Below, in pieces: positions 55,468-63,533 of a stretch of DNA of 64,000 nt. The stretch's first letter is position 1, and each line of letters starts with the position of its first letter. The notes under the pieces were generated by a model. That model was not told the origin of the DNA, made no database searches, and saw only the letters and a list, made by a program, of their open reading frames with translations. Both the position numbers and the translations under genes were made by a program. The DNA is from DAIOXA01 sp050949165 (GTDB taxonomy: Bacteria; Bacillota; Proteinivoracia; UBA4975): NCBI GenBank assembly GCA_050949165.1, contig JBMNFF010000009.1, positions 124,001 to 188,000 of the forward strand, read 5' to 3'.

Positions 55468-56516
55468 GTCTGGACAATTACCTCAAAAAGGAAATGAGTC
55501 TCTGGATGGCCGGCGACGGCCCTCACAACGTCGTAGCCATCAGTTCCCGGGTGCGTCTGGCCAGAAATTTTGGCGACTACCCCTTCCCCGGGCATGCGTC
55601 CATGAAGCAGTTGGAGGAGGTCGAGCAAAAGATCCGGCGCTGGTGGAATACCGGAGGGCTGAAATCCCTGGGGAAAATCGAGTACATTTCCATTAAGGAC
55701 ATTTCCGAGGCCGAGCGCCAGGCCCTGGTCGACAAGCATTTGATCAGTCCCAACCTGGCCAGACAGGGCTACGGCTCGGTCTTGCTCAATCAGGGTGATT
55801 CGGTGAGCATAATGGTCAACGAAGAAGATCATCTCCGCATTCAGACACTGTTTTCCGGCCTGCAACTCAACGAGGCCTGGCAATTGGCCAGCCACGTGGA
55901 CGACCTCTTTGACAGCGATTTCCGCTATGCCTGGTCCCCTGAGCTGGGCTATCTCACCTGTTGCCCGACAAATATAGGCACCGGCCTGCGGGCGTCAGTG
56001 ATGCTGCACCTGCCGGGCCTGGCCCTCAGCGGACAGCTTTCCACAGTATTGGGGACCATAGCTAAGGTGGGGGTGGCCGTGCGGGGATTGTATGGCGAAG
56101 GCTCCGAGTCCCAAGGCAATATTTATCAAATATCCAACCAAACCACATTGGGGCAAGGTGAAGATGAAATCGTCGAGGCCCTGAACAAGATAACCATGCA
56201 GGTTATTGAACAGGAACTGGACTCCCGGCAAACCCTCCTGGCACGGGACCGCCTGGCCTTGACGGATAAAATCTGGCGGGCATACGGAGTATTGGCCAAC
56301 GCCAGGGTCATCACCTCCGCCGAGGCCATGGAGCTGATTTCCAGCTTGCGCTTGGGGATTGACCTGGAAATCCTGGAAGGCCAGGATGCCAGGATTCTCC
56401 AGGCACTGTTGGTCTTTGCCCGGCCCGGCTATCTTCAGAAAATCTTTGGACAAAATCTCAACCCCCGGGAAAGAGACGAAAAGCGGGCTCAATTGATCCG
56501 GGAGTTTATCAAGTAG
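55464..56516 (+). CDS. mcsB: Protein arginine kinase McsB
   Basis: Phosphagen-kinase-fold enzyme that phosphorylates arginines on CtsR and on misfolded proteins, marking them for ClpCP. The 350 residues contain VVAISSRVRLARNFGDYPFP, VLLNQGDSVSIMVNEEDHLR, and the nucleotide-binding stretch YLTCCPTNIGTGLRASVMLHLP. The C-terminal part holds the phospho-arginine-binding region. It overlaps mcsA by 4 nt. Confidence 0.97.
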   Translation: MSLDNYLKKEMSLWMAGDGPHNVVAISSRVRLARNFGDYPFPGHASMKQLEEVEQKIRRWWNTGGLKSLGKIEYISIKDISEAERQALVDKHLISPNLARQGYGSVLLNQGDSVSIMVNEEDHLRIQTLFSGLQLNEAWQLASHVDDLFDSDFRYAWSPELGYLTCCPTNIGTGLRASVMLHLPGLALSGQLSTVLGTIAKVGVAVRGLYGEGSESQGNIYQISNQTTLGQGEDEIVEALNKITMQVIEQELDSRQTLLARDRLALTDKIWRAYGVLANARVITSAEAMELISSLRLGIDLEILEGQDARILQALLVFARPGYLQKIFGQNLNPRERDEKRAQLIREFIK

Positions 56517-56533
56517 GATGGGAGGCGAAAGCA

Positions 56534-58987
56534 ATGTTTGATAATTATACTCAGCGGGCAAGGCTGGTCGTGATGCGCTCCCAGCAGGTCGCCCAGCAGA
56601 TGGGTCATCCCGTGGTGGGCACTGAACACCTGCTCATCAGCCTGGTGGCTGAAGAACAGGGAGTGGCGGCCAGGATCCTGGCCCAAATGGGGCTTTCCAG
56701 TCAGGTCATCTATCAGCAGGTTCAGCAGGCCGTAGGCAGATCTGCCTCTCCCCAGGGGCAGGGCGTGCCCTTCTCTCCCAGGGCCAAGCGGGTTCTGGAA
56801 ATGGCCGGGGAAGAGGCCCGGGAGCTGGGCCACAGCTATATCGGCACCGAGCACCTGCTCTTGGGCCTGCTCCGGGAGGGGGAAGGTGTCGCCGCCAAGA
56901 TTCTCCACGCCAACAATATCAGCCTGGAGGCGGTGCGCTCCACCCTTTTGGAGGCCATGGGCTCTGCTCTGGGCACGTCGTCTGGCCCCGGCCAGGCCAA
57001 GGCTCAACCTGGTAGCCCGGGCAAGGCCACGCCGATCCTCGACTCCTTTGGCCGGGACCTGACCCGGGAAGCGGCCGAGGGGAAACTTGATCCCGTCATC
57101 GGTCGGGAAAAGGAAATTCAGCGGGTCCTTCAGGTCCTCAGTCGCAGGACCAAGAACAATCCCTGCCTCATCGGGGAACCCGGTGTTGGCAAGACGGCCA
57201 TAGCCGAGGGCCTTGCTCAACTGATACATTCCGGCGATGTTCCCGAACTCCTGCGGGGCAAGCGCCTGGTCACCCTGGAGCTCTCCTCGGTTGTGGCTGG
57301 GACCAAGTACCGGGGCGAGTTTGAAGAGCGGCTCAAGAAAATGACCGAAGAATTAAAAGCCGCCGGAAATGTCATCCTGTTCATCGATGAGCTCCATACC
57401 ATCATCGGCGCTGGCGGAGCTGAGGGCGCCCTGGATGCCGCCAATATTATTAAGCCCGCCCTGTCCCGGGGCGAACTGCAGACCATCGGCGCCACCACCT
57501 TGGATGAGTACCGTAAGCATATCGAGAAAGATGCTGCCCTGGAGCGGCGCTTTCAGCCCATCATGGTGGGCGAGCCCAGCCAGGATGAGGCGATGGCCAT
57601 TCTCAAGGGTCTCAGGGATCGCTATGAAGCCCATCACCGGGTAACAATTCCCGACGAGGCCATCGAAGCCGCCGTGAAGCTTTCGGCCAGGTATATCCCC
57701 GACCGTTTCTTGCCGGATAAGGCCATTGACCTCATCGACGAAGCAGCTTCCCGGCAGAGACTGCGCACCTATACTGCGCCGCCGGATCTCAAGCAATTGG
57801 AGCAGGAGCTGGAGACGGTGAGCAAGGAGATGTCCGCCGCCGTAGGCAGCGAGGAGTACGAAAAGGCTGCGGAACTCCGGGATAAGAAGCAGAAGCTCCA
57901 GCAAGAGCTCCAGGAAAAGAAAACCCAGTGGGAGCAGCAGCAGGTCAGAGAAGAGACGGAAATCACTCCCGATGACATCGCCCATATCGTGTCCAGCTGG
58001 ACGGGCATCCCCGTTGTCCGCCTGGCTCAGGAAGAGTCGGAGCGTCTCCTCAACCTGGAGGAAGAGTTGCATAAGCGGGTAATCGGCCAGGATGAGGCGG
58101 TGACCTCCATTGCCAAGGCCGTGCGCCGGGCCCGGGCGGGACTCAAGGACCCCAAGCGGCCCATCGGCTCCTTTATCTTCCTGGGTCCCACCGGCGTTGG
58201 CAAGACCGAGCTGGCCCGGGCTCTGGCCGAAGTGATGTTTGGCGACGAAGACGCCATGATTCGCCTGGATATGTCGGAATACATGGAGAAGCACACCACC
58301 TCCAGGCTCATCGGCGCCCCTCCGGGCTATGTGGGCTATGACGAGGGAGGGCAGCTGACCGAAATGGTGCGGCGCCGCCCCTATTCCGTCGTCCTCCTGG
58401 ATGAAATCGAGAAGGCTCATCCTGATGTCTTCAACACCTTGCTCCAGGTTCTGGAAGACGGCATTCTCACCGATGGCAAAGGCCGCCGGGTTGACTTCCG
58501 CAACACCATCATCATAATGACCTCCAACGTGGGCGCTCACTTGCTCCGGGAAGGAAAGACCGTCGGTTTCCGCACCGAAGATAGCGAAACCAGTTATGAA
58601 AACATGAAGGAACAGGTTATGGGCGAACTGAAGCGCACCTTCCGCCCGGAATTCCTCAACCGCATCGACGATGTAATCGTCTTCCACGCCCTGGAGCGTG
58701 AACACATCCAGAGCATTGTCGGCCTGATGCTGGCAGAGCTGGAAAAGAGGTTGCAGGATTTTGAACTCGCTTTGACAGTGACCCCGGCAGCCCGGGAGTT
58801 CCTGGCCGAAAAGGGCTTTGATCCCACTTACGGGGCCAGGCCCCTGCGCCGGGCGATTCAGCAGCTCATAGAGGACCAAATCTCTGAGGAGATCCTCAAG
58901 GGTACTTTCTCCGCCGGAGATCGGATCCAGGTTGATCTTGGGGAGGGCAAACTCAAATTTTCCAAGGCCCAGGGCCAAGAAGCTTAA
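56534..58987 (+). CDS. clpC: ATP-dependent Clp protease ATP-binding subunit ClpC
   Basis: AAA+ unfoldase partner of ClpP. At 817 residues it is full length: an N-domain with two Clp repeats (about 1-145), AAA-1 with Walker A GEPGVGKT (214-221) and sensor region, a UVR-containing middle domain (about 410-475, GSEEYEKAAELRDKKQKL) that binds McsA/MecA, and AAA-2 with Walker A GPTGVGKT (551-558). The ClpP-binding loop VGF follows at about 678 (GKTVGFR). GATGGGAGGCG lies before the ATG. It ends the CtsR operon at a terminator. Confidence 0.97.
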   Translation: MFDNYTQRARLVVMRSQQVAQQMGHPVVGTEHLLISLVAEEQGVAARILAQMGLSSQVIYQQVQQAVGRSASPQGQGVPFSPRAKRVLEMAGEEARELGHSYIGTEHLLLGLLREGEGVAAKILHANNISLEAVRSTLLEAMGSALGTSSGPGQAKAQPGSPGKATPILDSFGRDLTREAAEGKLDPVIGREKEIQRVLQVLSRRTKNNPCLIGEPGVGKTAIAEGLAQLIHSGDVPELLRGKRLVTLELSSVVAGTKYRGEFEERLKKMTEELKAAGNVILFIDELHTIIGAGGAEGALDAANIIKPALSRGELQTIGATTLDEYRKHIEKDAALERRFQPIMVGEPSQDEAMAILKGLRDRYEAHHRVTIPDEAIEAAVKLSARYIPDRFLPDKAIDLIDEAASRQRLRTYTAPPDLKQLEQELETVSKEMSAAVGSEEYEKAAELRDKKQKLQQELQEKKTQWEQQQVREETEITPDDIAHIVSSWTGIPVVRLAQEESERLLNLEEELHKRVIGQDEAVTSIAKAVRRARAGLKDPKRPIGSFIFLGPTGVGKTELARALAEVMFGDEDAMIRLDMSEYMEKHTTSRLIGAPPGYVGYDEGGQLTEMVRRRPYSVVLLDEIEKAHPDVFNTLLQVLEDGILTDGKGRRVDFRNTIIIMTSNVGAHLLREGKTVGFRTEDSETSYENMKEQVMGELKRTFRPEFLNRIDDVIVFHALEREHIQSIVGLMLAELEKRLQDFELALTVTPAAREFLAEKGFDPTYGARPLRRAIQQLIEDQISEEILKGTFSAGDRIQVDLGEGKLKFSKAQGQEA

Positions 58988-58990
58988 AGC

Positions 58991-59017
58991 AAGCCCGCCA
59001 TTACGGCGGGCTTTTCC
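58991..59017 (+). terminator. Terminator of the ctsR-clpC operon
   Basis: GCCCGCC and GGCGGGC form a 7-bp stem around ATTAC, followed by TTTT. It separates clpC from radA, which share an operon in B. subtilis. Confidence 0.8.
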
Positions 59018-59063
59018 CATGTAAATAAAGAAATTGCTATCTCTAGTCGAATCTGAATAGAAG

Positions 59064-59072
59064 TGCTATAAT
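59064..59072 (+). promoter_or_regulatory. Extended -10 promoter of radA
   Basis: TGCTATAAT, perfect -10 with TGn. The predicted start near 59079 would give a very short leader (about 13 nt to the ATG) without a good Shine-Dalgarno. Confidence 0.5.
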
Positions 59073-59091
59073 TTATAGGGTTGTGATAAAA

Positions 59092-60480
59092 ATGGTCAAA
59101 AAGAGTACCATCTTCGTGTGCAATAATTGCGGATATGAATCTGTGCGCTGGTTGGGCCGGTGTCCATCCTGCCAAGAGTGGAACAGTCTCCAGGAATTCA
59201 AGGTTCCCGGCGGCAGCCTGGAGCCTGGCAGGTCAGCCGCCCGGTCTCTTGAGCCTGTACCTATAACCCAGGTGGACACGGCTCGGGAGCCGAGGCTGGC
59301 CACCGCCATCGGCGAGCTGGACCGGGTGCTGGGGGGAGGCATCATCCCCGGTTCCCTGGTGCTCATCGGCGGCGAGCCGGGGATAGGCAAGTCTACCCTG
59401 CTGATGCAAGCCGCCCGGGCCTTGGCGGATTCCGGCGCCAATGTGCTGTACATCACCGGTGAAGAATCGATGCAGCAGGTCAGCCTGCGGGCAGCCAGGC
59501 TCAAGGCACTGCATGCGTCCATTTTTTTATTGGCGGAGCACAGCCTGGAAAATATAGAAGAAGCTATTCGCAGTTTTGCCCCGCCCGTTGTAATAGTAGA
59601 CTCTATCCAAACCCTCTTCAGCGACGGTTTGACATCTTCGCCGGGCACGGTCTCCCAGATTCGGGAATGCACCGCCCGCCTCATGCGCCTGGCCAAGTCC
59701 AGCGCCTGCAGCATCTTCTTGGTGGGCCATGTCACCAAGGACGGGGCCCTGGCCGGTCCCAAGACCCTGGAACATATGGTGGACTGTGTCCTCTACTTTG
59801 AGGGCGACCGCCACCATATCTTCCGCTTGTTGCGCTGCGTCAAAAACAGATTTGGCTCCACCAACGAGATCGGCGTCTTTTTGATGACCGCCGTCGGCCT
59901 GGAAGAGGTGAGCAACCCATCTCAGCTCTTCCTCTCCCAGGGAGACGGCAACCAACCGGGTTCGGTGGTTACCGCCACCATGGAGGGCTCCCGCCCCCTG
60001 CTGGTGGAGATTCAGGCTTTGGTGGCCACTTCCGGATTTGGCAATCCCCGGCGCATGGCAGATGGCCTGGATAATAACCGACTGGCCTTGCTCTTGGCCG
60101 TCCTGGAGAAGCGCGGCGGCCTGCACCTTCAGGGTCTGGACGTGTATGTAAATGTGGTGGGCGGGGTGAGGATCGACGAGCCGGCGGCGGATTTGGCCGC
60201 CGTCCTGGCTGCCGCTTCCGCCTTTCGGGATAAACAGCTGCCCCGAGGCCTCCTGGCCATCGGCGAAGTCGGCCTCACCGGCGAACTTCGCGCGGTTTCC
60301 CGCCTGGAGCATCGGCTTAAGGAGGCTGCTAAGCTGGGATTCGGCGCTGCCATTGTGCCGGCCATGAGCAAACTGGAGGCTCCTTCTTCACTGACCGTTT
60401 ATCCGGCTTCCGGAATAGAGGAGGCCTTACACATTGCCTTTGGAGGTGGAGACAATATCCGAAATCAGACTGCCGAATGA
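59092..60480 (+). CDS. radA: DNA repair protein RadA
   Basis: RecA-like branch-migration factor in recombinational repair. ATG 59092 is preferred because the protein then starts MVKKSTIFVCNNCG like other RadA proteins (462 residues); GTG 59083 is possible. A zinc finger (CNNC...CPSC, about 10-30) is followed by Walker A GGEPGIGKST (about 88-97), the RadA-specific KNRFGS motif (about 252-257) and a C-terminal Lon-protease-like domain (GLDVYVNVVGGVRI, GEVGLTGELRAV). The disA start lies inside its 3' end. Confidence 0.96.
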   Translation: MVKKSTIFVCNNCGYESVRWLGRCPSCQEWNSLQEFKVPGGSLEPGRSAARSLEPVPITQVDTAREPRLATAIGELDRVLGGGIIPGSLVLIGGEPGIGKSTLLMQAARALADSGANVLYITGEESMQQVSLRAARLKALHASIFLLAEHSLENIEEAIRSFAPPVVIVDSIQTLFSDGLTSSPGTVSQIRECTARLMRLAKSSACSIFLVGHVTKDGALAGPKTLEHMVDCVLYFEGDRHHIFRLLRCVKNRFGSTNEIGVFLMTAVGLEEVSNPSQLFLSQGDGNQPGSVVTATMEGSRPLLVEIQALVATSGFGNPRRMADGLDNNRLALLLAVLEKRGGLHLQGLDVYVNVVGGVRIDEPAADLAAVLAAASAFRDKQLPRGLLAIGEVGLTGELRAVSRLEHRLKEAAKLGFGAAIVPAMSKLEAPSSLTVYPASGIEEALHIAFGGGDNIRNQTAE

Positions 60481-61537
60481 AAAGATCTACCAGATTCTCA
60501 ACTTGGTGGCTCCCGGCACGCCCCTGCGCGAGGGCCTGGAGAACGTGCTCCGGGCCAAAACTGGCGCCCTGATTGTGATTGGTGAAACCCCGGAAATGCG
60601 GGAAATTGTCGACGGTGGCTTTCGGCTGGATACCGAATTTACCCCCGCCAACCTCTACGAATTGGCCAAAATGGACGGGGCGATCATCCTCAGCAATGAT
60701 GCCAAGCGCATTCTCTATGTCAACGCCATGCTCCTGCCCGACCCCTCCATCCCCTCCACCGAGACGGGAATCCGCCACCGCACTGCCGAGCGGGTGGCCC
60801 GATCTACCGGCTTGCTCACCATCTCGATTTCCCAGCGCCGCAATATCATCACTTTGTACCAAGGCAATTTCCGCTACCCCTTGAAGGATATCGGGGTGAT
60901 CCTCAGCAAGGCCAACCAGGCCATTCAGACCCTGGACAAGTACCAGGCTGCCTTTCATCAGGCAGTCTCCAATCTTGGGGTATTGGAATTCGAAGAGATG
61001 GTCAATCTCTCCGACGTCGCTACGGTGCTGCAGCGCTTCGAAATGATGATGCGGGTTGTCAACGAGATTTCCAAATACATCATTGAGCTGGGGTCCGAGG
61101 GCCGCCTCATCAAGATGCAGCTGGACGAGTTGATAGCCGATACCGATCAGGAAGGTTACCTGGTGATCAAGGACTATCTCAAGGTCGGGGATGACCGTTC
61201 TCCCGATACCGTCTTGGCCGGCATGGGGGCCATGTCCTCGGAGGACCTTTTGGACCTGAGCAACTTTAGCCGGCTCTTGGGGTACGGGGCGGGAATCAGC
61301 GTCTTGGAGCAACCGGTGCTTTCCCGGGGGCATCGCATTCTGAGCAAAATTCCCCGGCTGCCTTTGCCGGTCATCGACAATGTGGTCCAGGTCTTTGGCA
61401 CATTGCAGAACATCCTCACCGCTTCCATTGAAGAGTTGGACGACGTCGAGGGAATAGGTGAGGTCAGGGCCCGCTCCATTAAGGAAGGCCTGCGCCGCTT
61501 GCAACAACAGATTGTGATGGACCGGCAGCGGGTGTAA
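60434..61537 (+). CDS. disA: Diadenylate cyclase / DNA integrity scanning protein DisA
   Basis: Makes c-di-AMP from two ATP and scans DNA for lesions; in Bacillus it delays sporulation on damage. TTG 60434 is chosen because GAGGAGG (60418-60424) is 9 nt upstream, giving 367 residues; GTG 60446 is an alternative. The DAC domain has DGA (81-83) and RHR (114-116) in GIRHRTAERVAR. It is followed by the helical spine and a C-terminal HhH DNA-binding domain (about 310-360, DDVEGIGEVRARSIKEGL). It overlaps radA by 47 nt. Confidence 0.95.
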   Translation: MPLEVETISEIRLPNEKIYQILNLVAPGTPLREGLENVLRAKTGALIVIGETPEMREIVDGGFRLDTEFTPANLYELAKMDGAIILSNDAKRILYVNAMLLPDPSIPSTETGIRHRTAERVARSTGLLTISISQRRNIITLYQGNFRYPLKDIGVILSKANQAIQTLDKYQAAFHQAVSNLGVLEFEEMVNLSDVATVLQRFEMMMRVVNEISKYIIELGSEGRLIKMQLDELIADTDQEGYLVIKDYLKVGDDRSPDTVLAGMGAMSSEDLLDLSNFSRLLGYGAGISVLEQPVLSRGHRILSKIPRLPLPVIDNVVQVFGTLQNILTASIEELDDVEGIGEVRARSIKEGLRRLQQQIVMDRQRV

Positions 61538-61551
61538 AGGAGGGAAATATA

Positions 61552-62175
61552 GTGCGCCTGGCCTTTACCCAGAGCAAGGGGTTGGTGGTAATAATGGTGG
61601 TTTTGACGGCGATCCTGGTCTGGGCTTATCCCCTTCTCTCCCTTCTTCCCTTGGCCTTGTTGGCATTCATCTTTTACTTCTTTCGCGATCCCCGACGCAG
61701 GATAAAACCTGCTCCAGGGGCAGTACTCGCCCCCGCCGACGGAAGGGTGACCAAAATCGCGCGGATAGATTGTGATTTCGTCGGCCCCGACGCTTGGGAG
61801 GTCAGTATCTTCATGTCTCCCTTGGACGTGCATGTCAACCGCAGTCCGGTGCAGGGCATGGTAAAGTCCGTTGCCCACCGTGCCGGGAAATTTCTGCCCG
61901 CCATGAACCCAAACGCTCCCCTGTGCAACGAAAAGCGCAGCTACTGCCTCCAGGGCGCATGCAGGGTCAAGGTGGTTCAGATTGCCGGCATCCTTGCCCG
62001 CCGCACAGTCAATTGGGTGGAAGAAGGCGAGAAAGTGGAACAGGGGGCCAAGATTGGCATGATTAAATTCAGCTCCTGTACTCAGACAGTTTTTCCCGGA
62101 GATTTTGCCCTGACGGTAAAGGAAGGGGATAAGGTCCGGGCGGGATTATCTAGCTTGGGGGAGGTAAGGCCATGA
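61552..62175 (+). CDS. psd: Phosphatidylserine decarboxylase (short form)
   Basis: Makes phosphatidylethanolamine from phosphatidylserine using a self-made pyruvoyl group. The 207 residues fit the short archaeal/clostridial type: two N-terminal transmembrane segments (about 8-45), FFRDPRRRIKPAPGAVLAPADG, FMSPLDVHVNRSPVQG, GKFLPAMNP and NEKRSYCL. The maturation site, normally Gly-Ser, reads KFSSC (Ser174-Ser175), with Ser in place of the conserved Gly; Ser175 would become the pyruvoyl residue. GTG start after AAGGAGGG. It overlaps pssA by 4 nt, so both steps are coupled. Confidence 0.88.
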   Translation: MRLAFTQSKGLVVIMVVLTAILVWAYPLLSLLPLALLAFIFYFFRDPRRRIKPAPGAVLAPADGRVTKIARIDCDFVGPDAWEVSIFMSPLDVHVNRSPVQGMVKSVAHRAGKFLPAMNPNAPLCNEKRSYCLQGACRVKVVQIAGILARRTVNWVEEGEKVEQGAKIGMIKFSSCTQTVFPGDFALTVKEGDKVRAGLSSLGEVRP

Positions 62176-62870
62176 ACAGGCTTATCAAGATATTGCCCAG
62201 CTTGTGTACGCTGGCCAACTTAATTTTCGGACTCTTCTCTTTGAGTTTTCTCTATTCCGGCAAGCATGACTGGGCTGCAGTGTTTGTCGTCATGGGCATG
62301 CTCTTTGACGGCTTTGACGGGCGCCTGGCTCGCTATCTCGGGGTCAGTTCCGAGTTTGGCAAACAGCTGGATTCCCTCTCCGACCTGGTGACCTTTGGGG
62401 TGGCGCCGGCGATGCTGGCTTACGGCACCAGCCTTCATAATTTGGGCTGGCCTTGGGGAATGCTCGCCATTCTGCCCTTTCCCCTGATGGGAGCGCTGCG
62501 CCTGGCCCGGTTTAATGTCCACACCGGGGGAGTCGGACACTTCATCGGCGTCCCCATCACTCTGGCCGGCGGACTAATGGCGCTGTTGTCGCTTTACGCC
62601 GTCAATTACTGGATAGTTCTGGCGGTGCTTTGGGCCCTGTCCTGGCTGATGATTAGCACATACAGGTATCCCAGCTTTAAGGATGTGGGGATTACCCGGA
62701 CCCAGGCCCTCTTTATGGTGGCGGTATTGATTGGTGCGGTCATTTTCCTGCGTTGGAACGCCTCGGCCTTCTTCATGGCTCCCTTAATCATCTACATGTT
62801 GGTGGGGATCAAAAACCGTTGGCTGGACTGGTGGCAGGACTATCGAAAAGCCCGGGCCAAGGTATCATGA
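62172..62870 (+). CDS. pssA: CDP-diacylglycerol--serine O-phosphatidyltransferase
   Basis: Membrane enzyme making phosphatidylserine from CDP-diacylglycerol and serine, the step before Psd. 232 residues with about seven or eight transmembrane helices. The CDP-alcohol phosphotransferase signature DGx2ARx8Gx3Dx3D is seen at about residues 41-66 (DGRLARYLG through LDSLSD). Type II (Bacillus-like) PssA. Its ATG overlaps the psd TGA. Confidence 0.95.
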   Translation: MNRLIKILPSLCTLANLIFGLFSLSFLYSGKHDWAAVFVVMGMLFDGFDGRLARYLGVSSEFGKQLDSLSDLVTFGVAPAMLAYGTSLHNLGWPWGMLAILPFPLMGALRLARFNVHTGGVGHFIGVPITLAGGLMALLSLYAVNYWIVLAVLWALSWLMISTYRYPSFKDVGITRTQALFMVAVLIGAVIFLRWNASAFFMAPLIIYMLVGIKNRWLDWWQDYRKARAKVS

Positions 62871-62883
62871 TTTGAGAATGTTT

Positions 62884-62909
62884 AGGGGCGGAAATCCGCC
62901 CCTGTTTTA
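62884..62909 (+). terminator. Terminator of the radA-pssA unit
   Basis: AGGGGCGG-AAAT-CCGCCCCT followed by GTTTTA. The carD -35 begins at its end. Confidence 0.85.
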
Positions 62910-62974
62910 TTGACATGATCGCAACTCTGTGCTATTATTATCAATTTGACTTTGTCTGCCCTTTATGCTAAAAT
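62910..62974 (+). promoter_or_regulatory. Tandem sigma-A promoters of carD
   Basis: P1: TTGACA (62910-62915), 17 nt, TATTAT (62933-62938). P2: TTGACT (62946-62951), 17 nt with TGn, TAAAAT (62969-62974). Both are close to consensus. Confidence 0.8.
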
Positions 62975-63002
62975 TAATGCATTCATAAAGGGGGACTAAG
63001 GA

Positions 63003-63479
63003 ATGTTCAACGTAGGAGATAAAGTGGTGTATCCCATGCATGGAGCCGGGATCATCGAGGCAATTGAAAACAGGGAAATACTTGGTAAGGTCAAGAAATA
63101 CTATATCCTGCGTATGCCTATTGGCGACATGAAGTTGATGATTCCAGTCTCCACTGTTGAAGAGGCCGGCTTGCGTCAGGTCATCGACGCGGAAACTGTC
63201 CAGCTGGTCTTAGAAAAGTTGCGTCAAAAGCGCACAGTGAGCTCTGCCAACTGGAACCGCCGCTACCGGGCAAATCTTGAGAAACTCAAGACCGGCGACA
63301 TCTTCGCCATTGCTGAAGTCGTCCGCAACCTTGTCGGTCGGGACAAAGAAAAGGGCTTGTCCACCTGTGAACGCAAGATGCTGGATACCGCCCGCCAGAT
63401 TCTCGTCAGCGAATTGGCCCTGGCGCGGGATCTTGATCAGGACGGAGCCATGAATTTGCTTGCAAAAGCTATGGAATAG
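63003..63479 (+). CDS. carD: CarD family transcriptional regulator
   Basis: RNA polymerase-binding factor that stabilises open complexes, notably at rRNA promoters in other bacteria. 158 residues: an N-terminal Tudor-like RNAP-interaction domain (about 1-60: FNVGDKVVYPMHGAGIIEAI, KYYILRMPIGDMKLMIPV) and a C-terminal helical DNA-binding domain (about 70-155: NWNRRYRANLEKLKTGD, LSTCERKMLDTARQILVSEL). GGGGGACTAAGG precedes the ATG. Two good promoters suggest high constitutive expression. Confidence 0.95.
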   Translation: MFNVGDKVVYPMHGAGIIEAIENREILGKVKKYYILRMPIGDMKLMIPVSTVEEAGLRQVIDAETVQLVLEKLRQKRTVSSANWNRRYRANLEKLKTGDIFAIAEVVRNLVGRDKEKGLSTCERKMLDTARQILVSELALARDLDQDGAMNLLAKAME

Positions 63480-63533
63480 TGACCGGCAATTGGTGTATAC
63501 TATAATGCAAAGCTGCTCATAGGGGGTGAAAGA

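Noticed and set aside
57353..59020. 555-codon open frame on the minus strand across clpC
   Set aside because: It is a GC-bias shadow of clpC with low-complexity translation, no ribosome site and no known domain; clpC on the plus strand is unambiguous.
60329..61507. 392-codon minus-strand open frame across disA
   Set aside because: Antisense to disA, composition-driven, no family resemblance.
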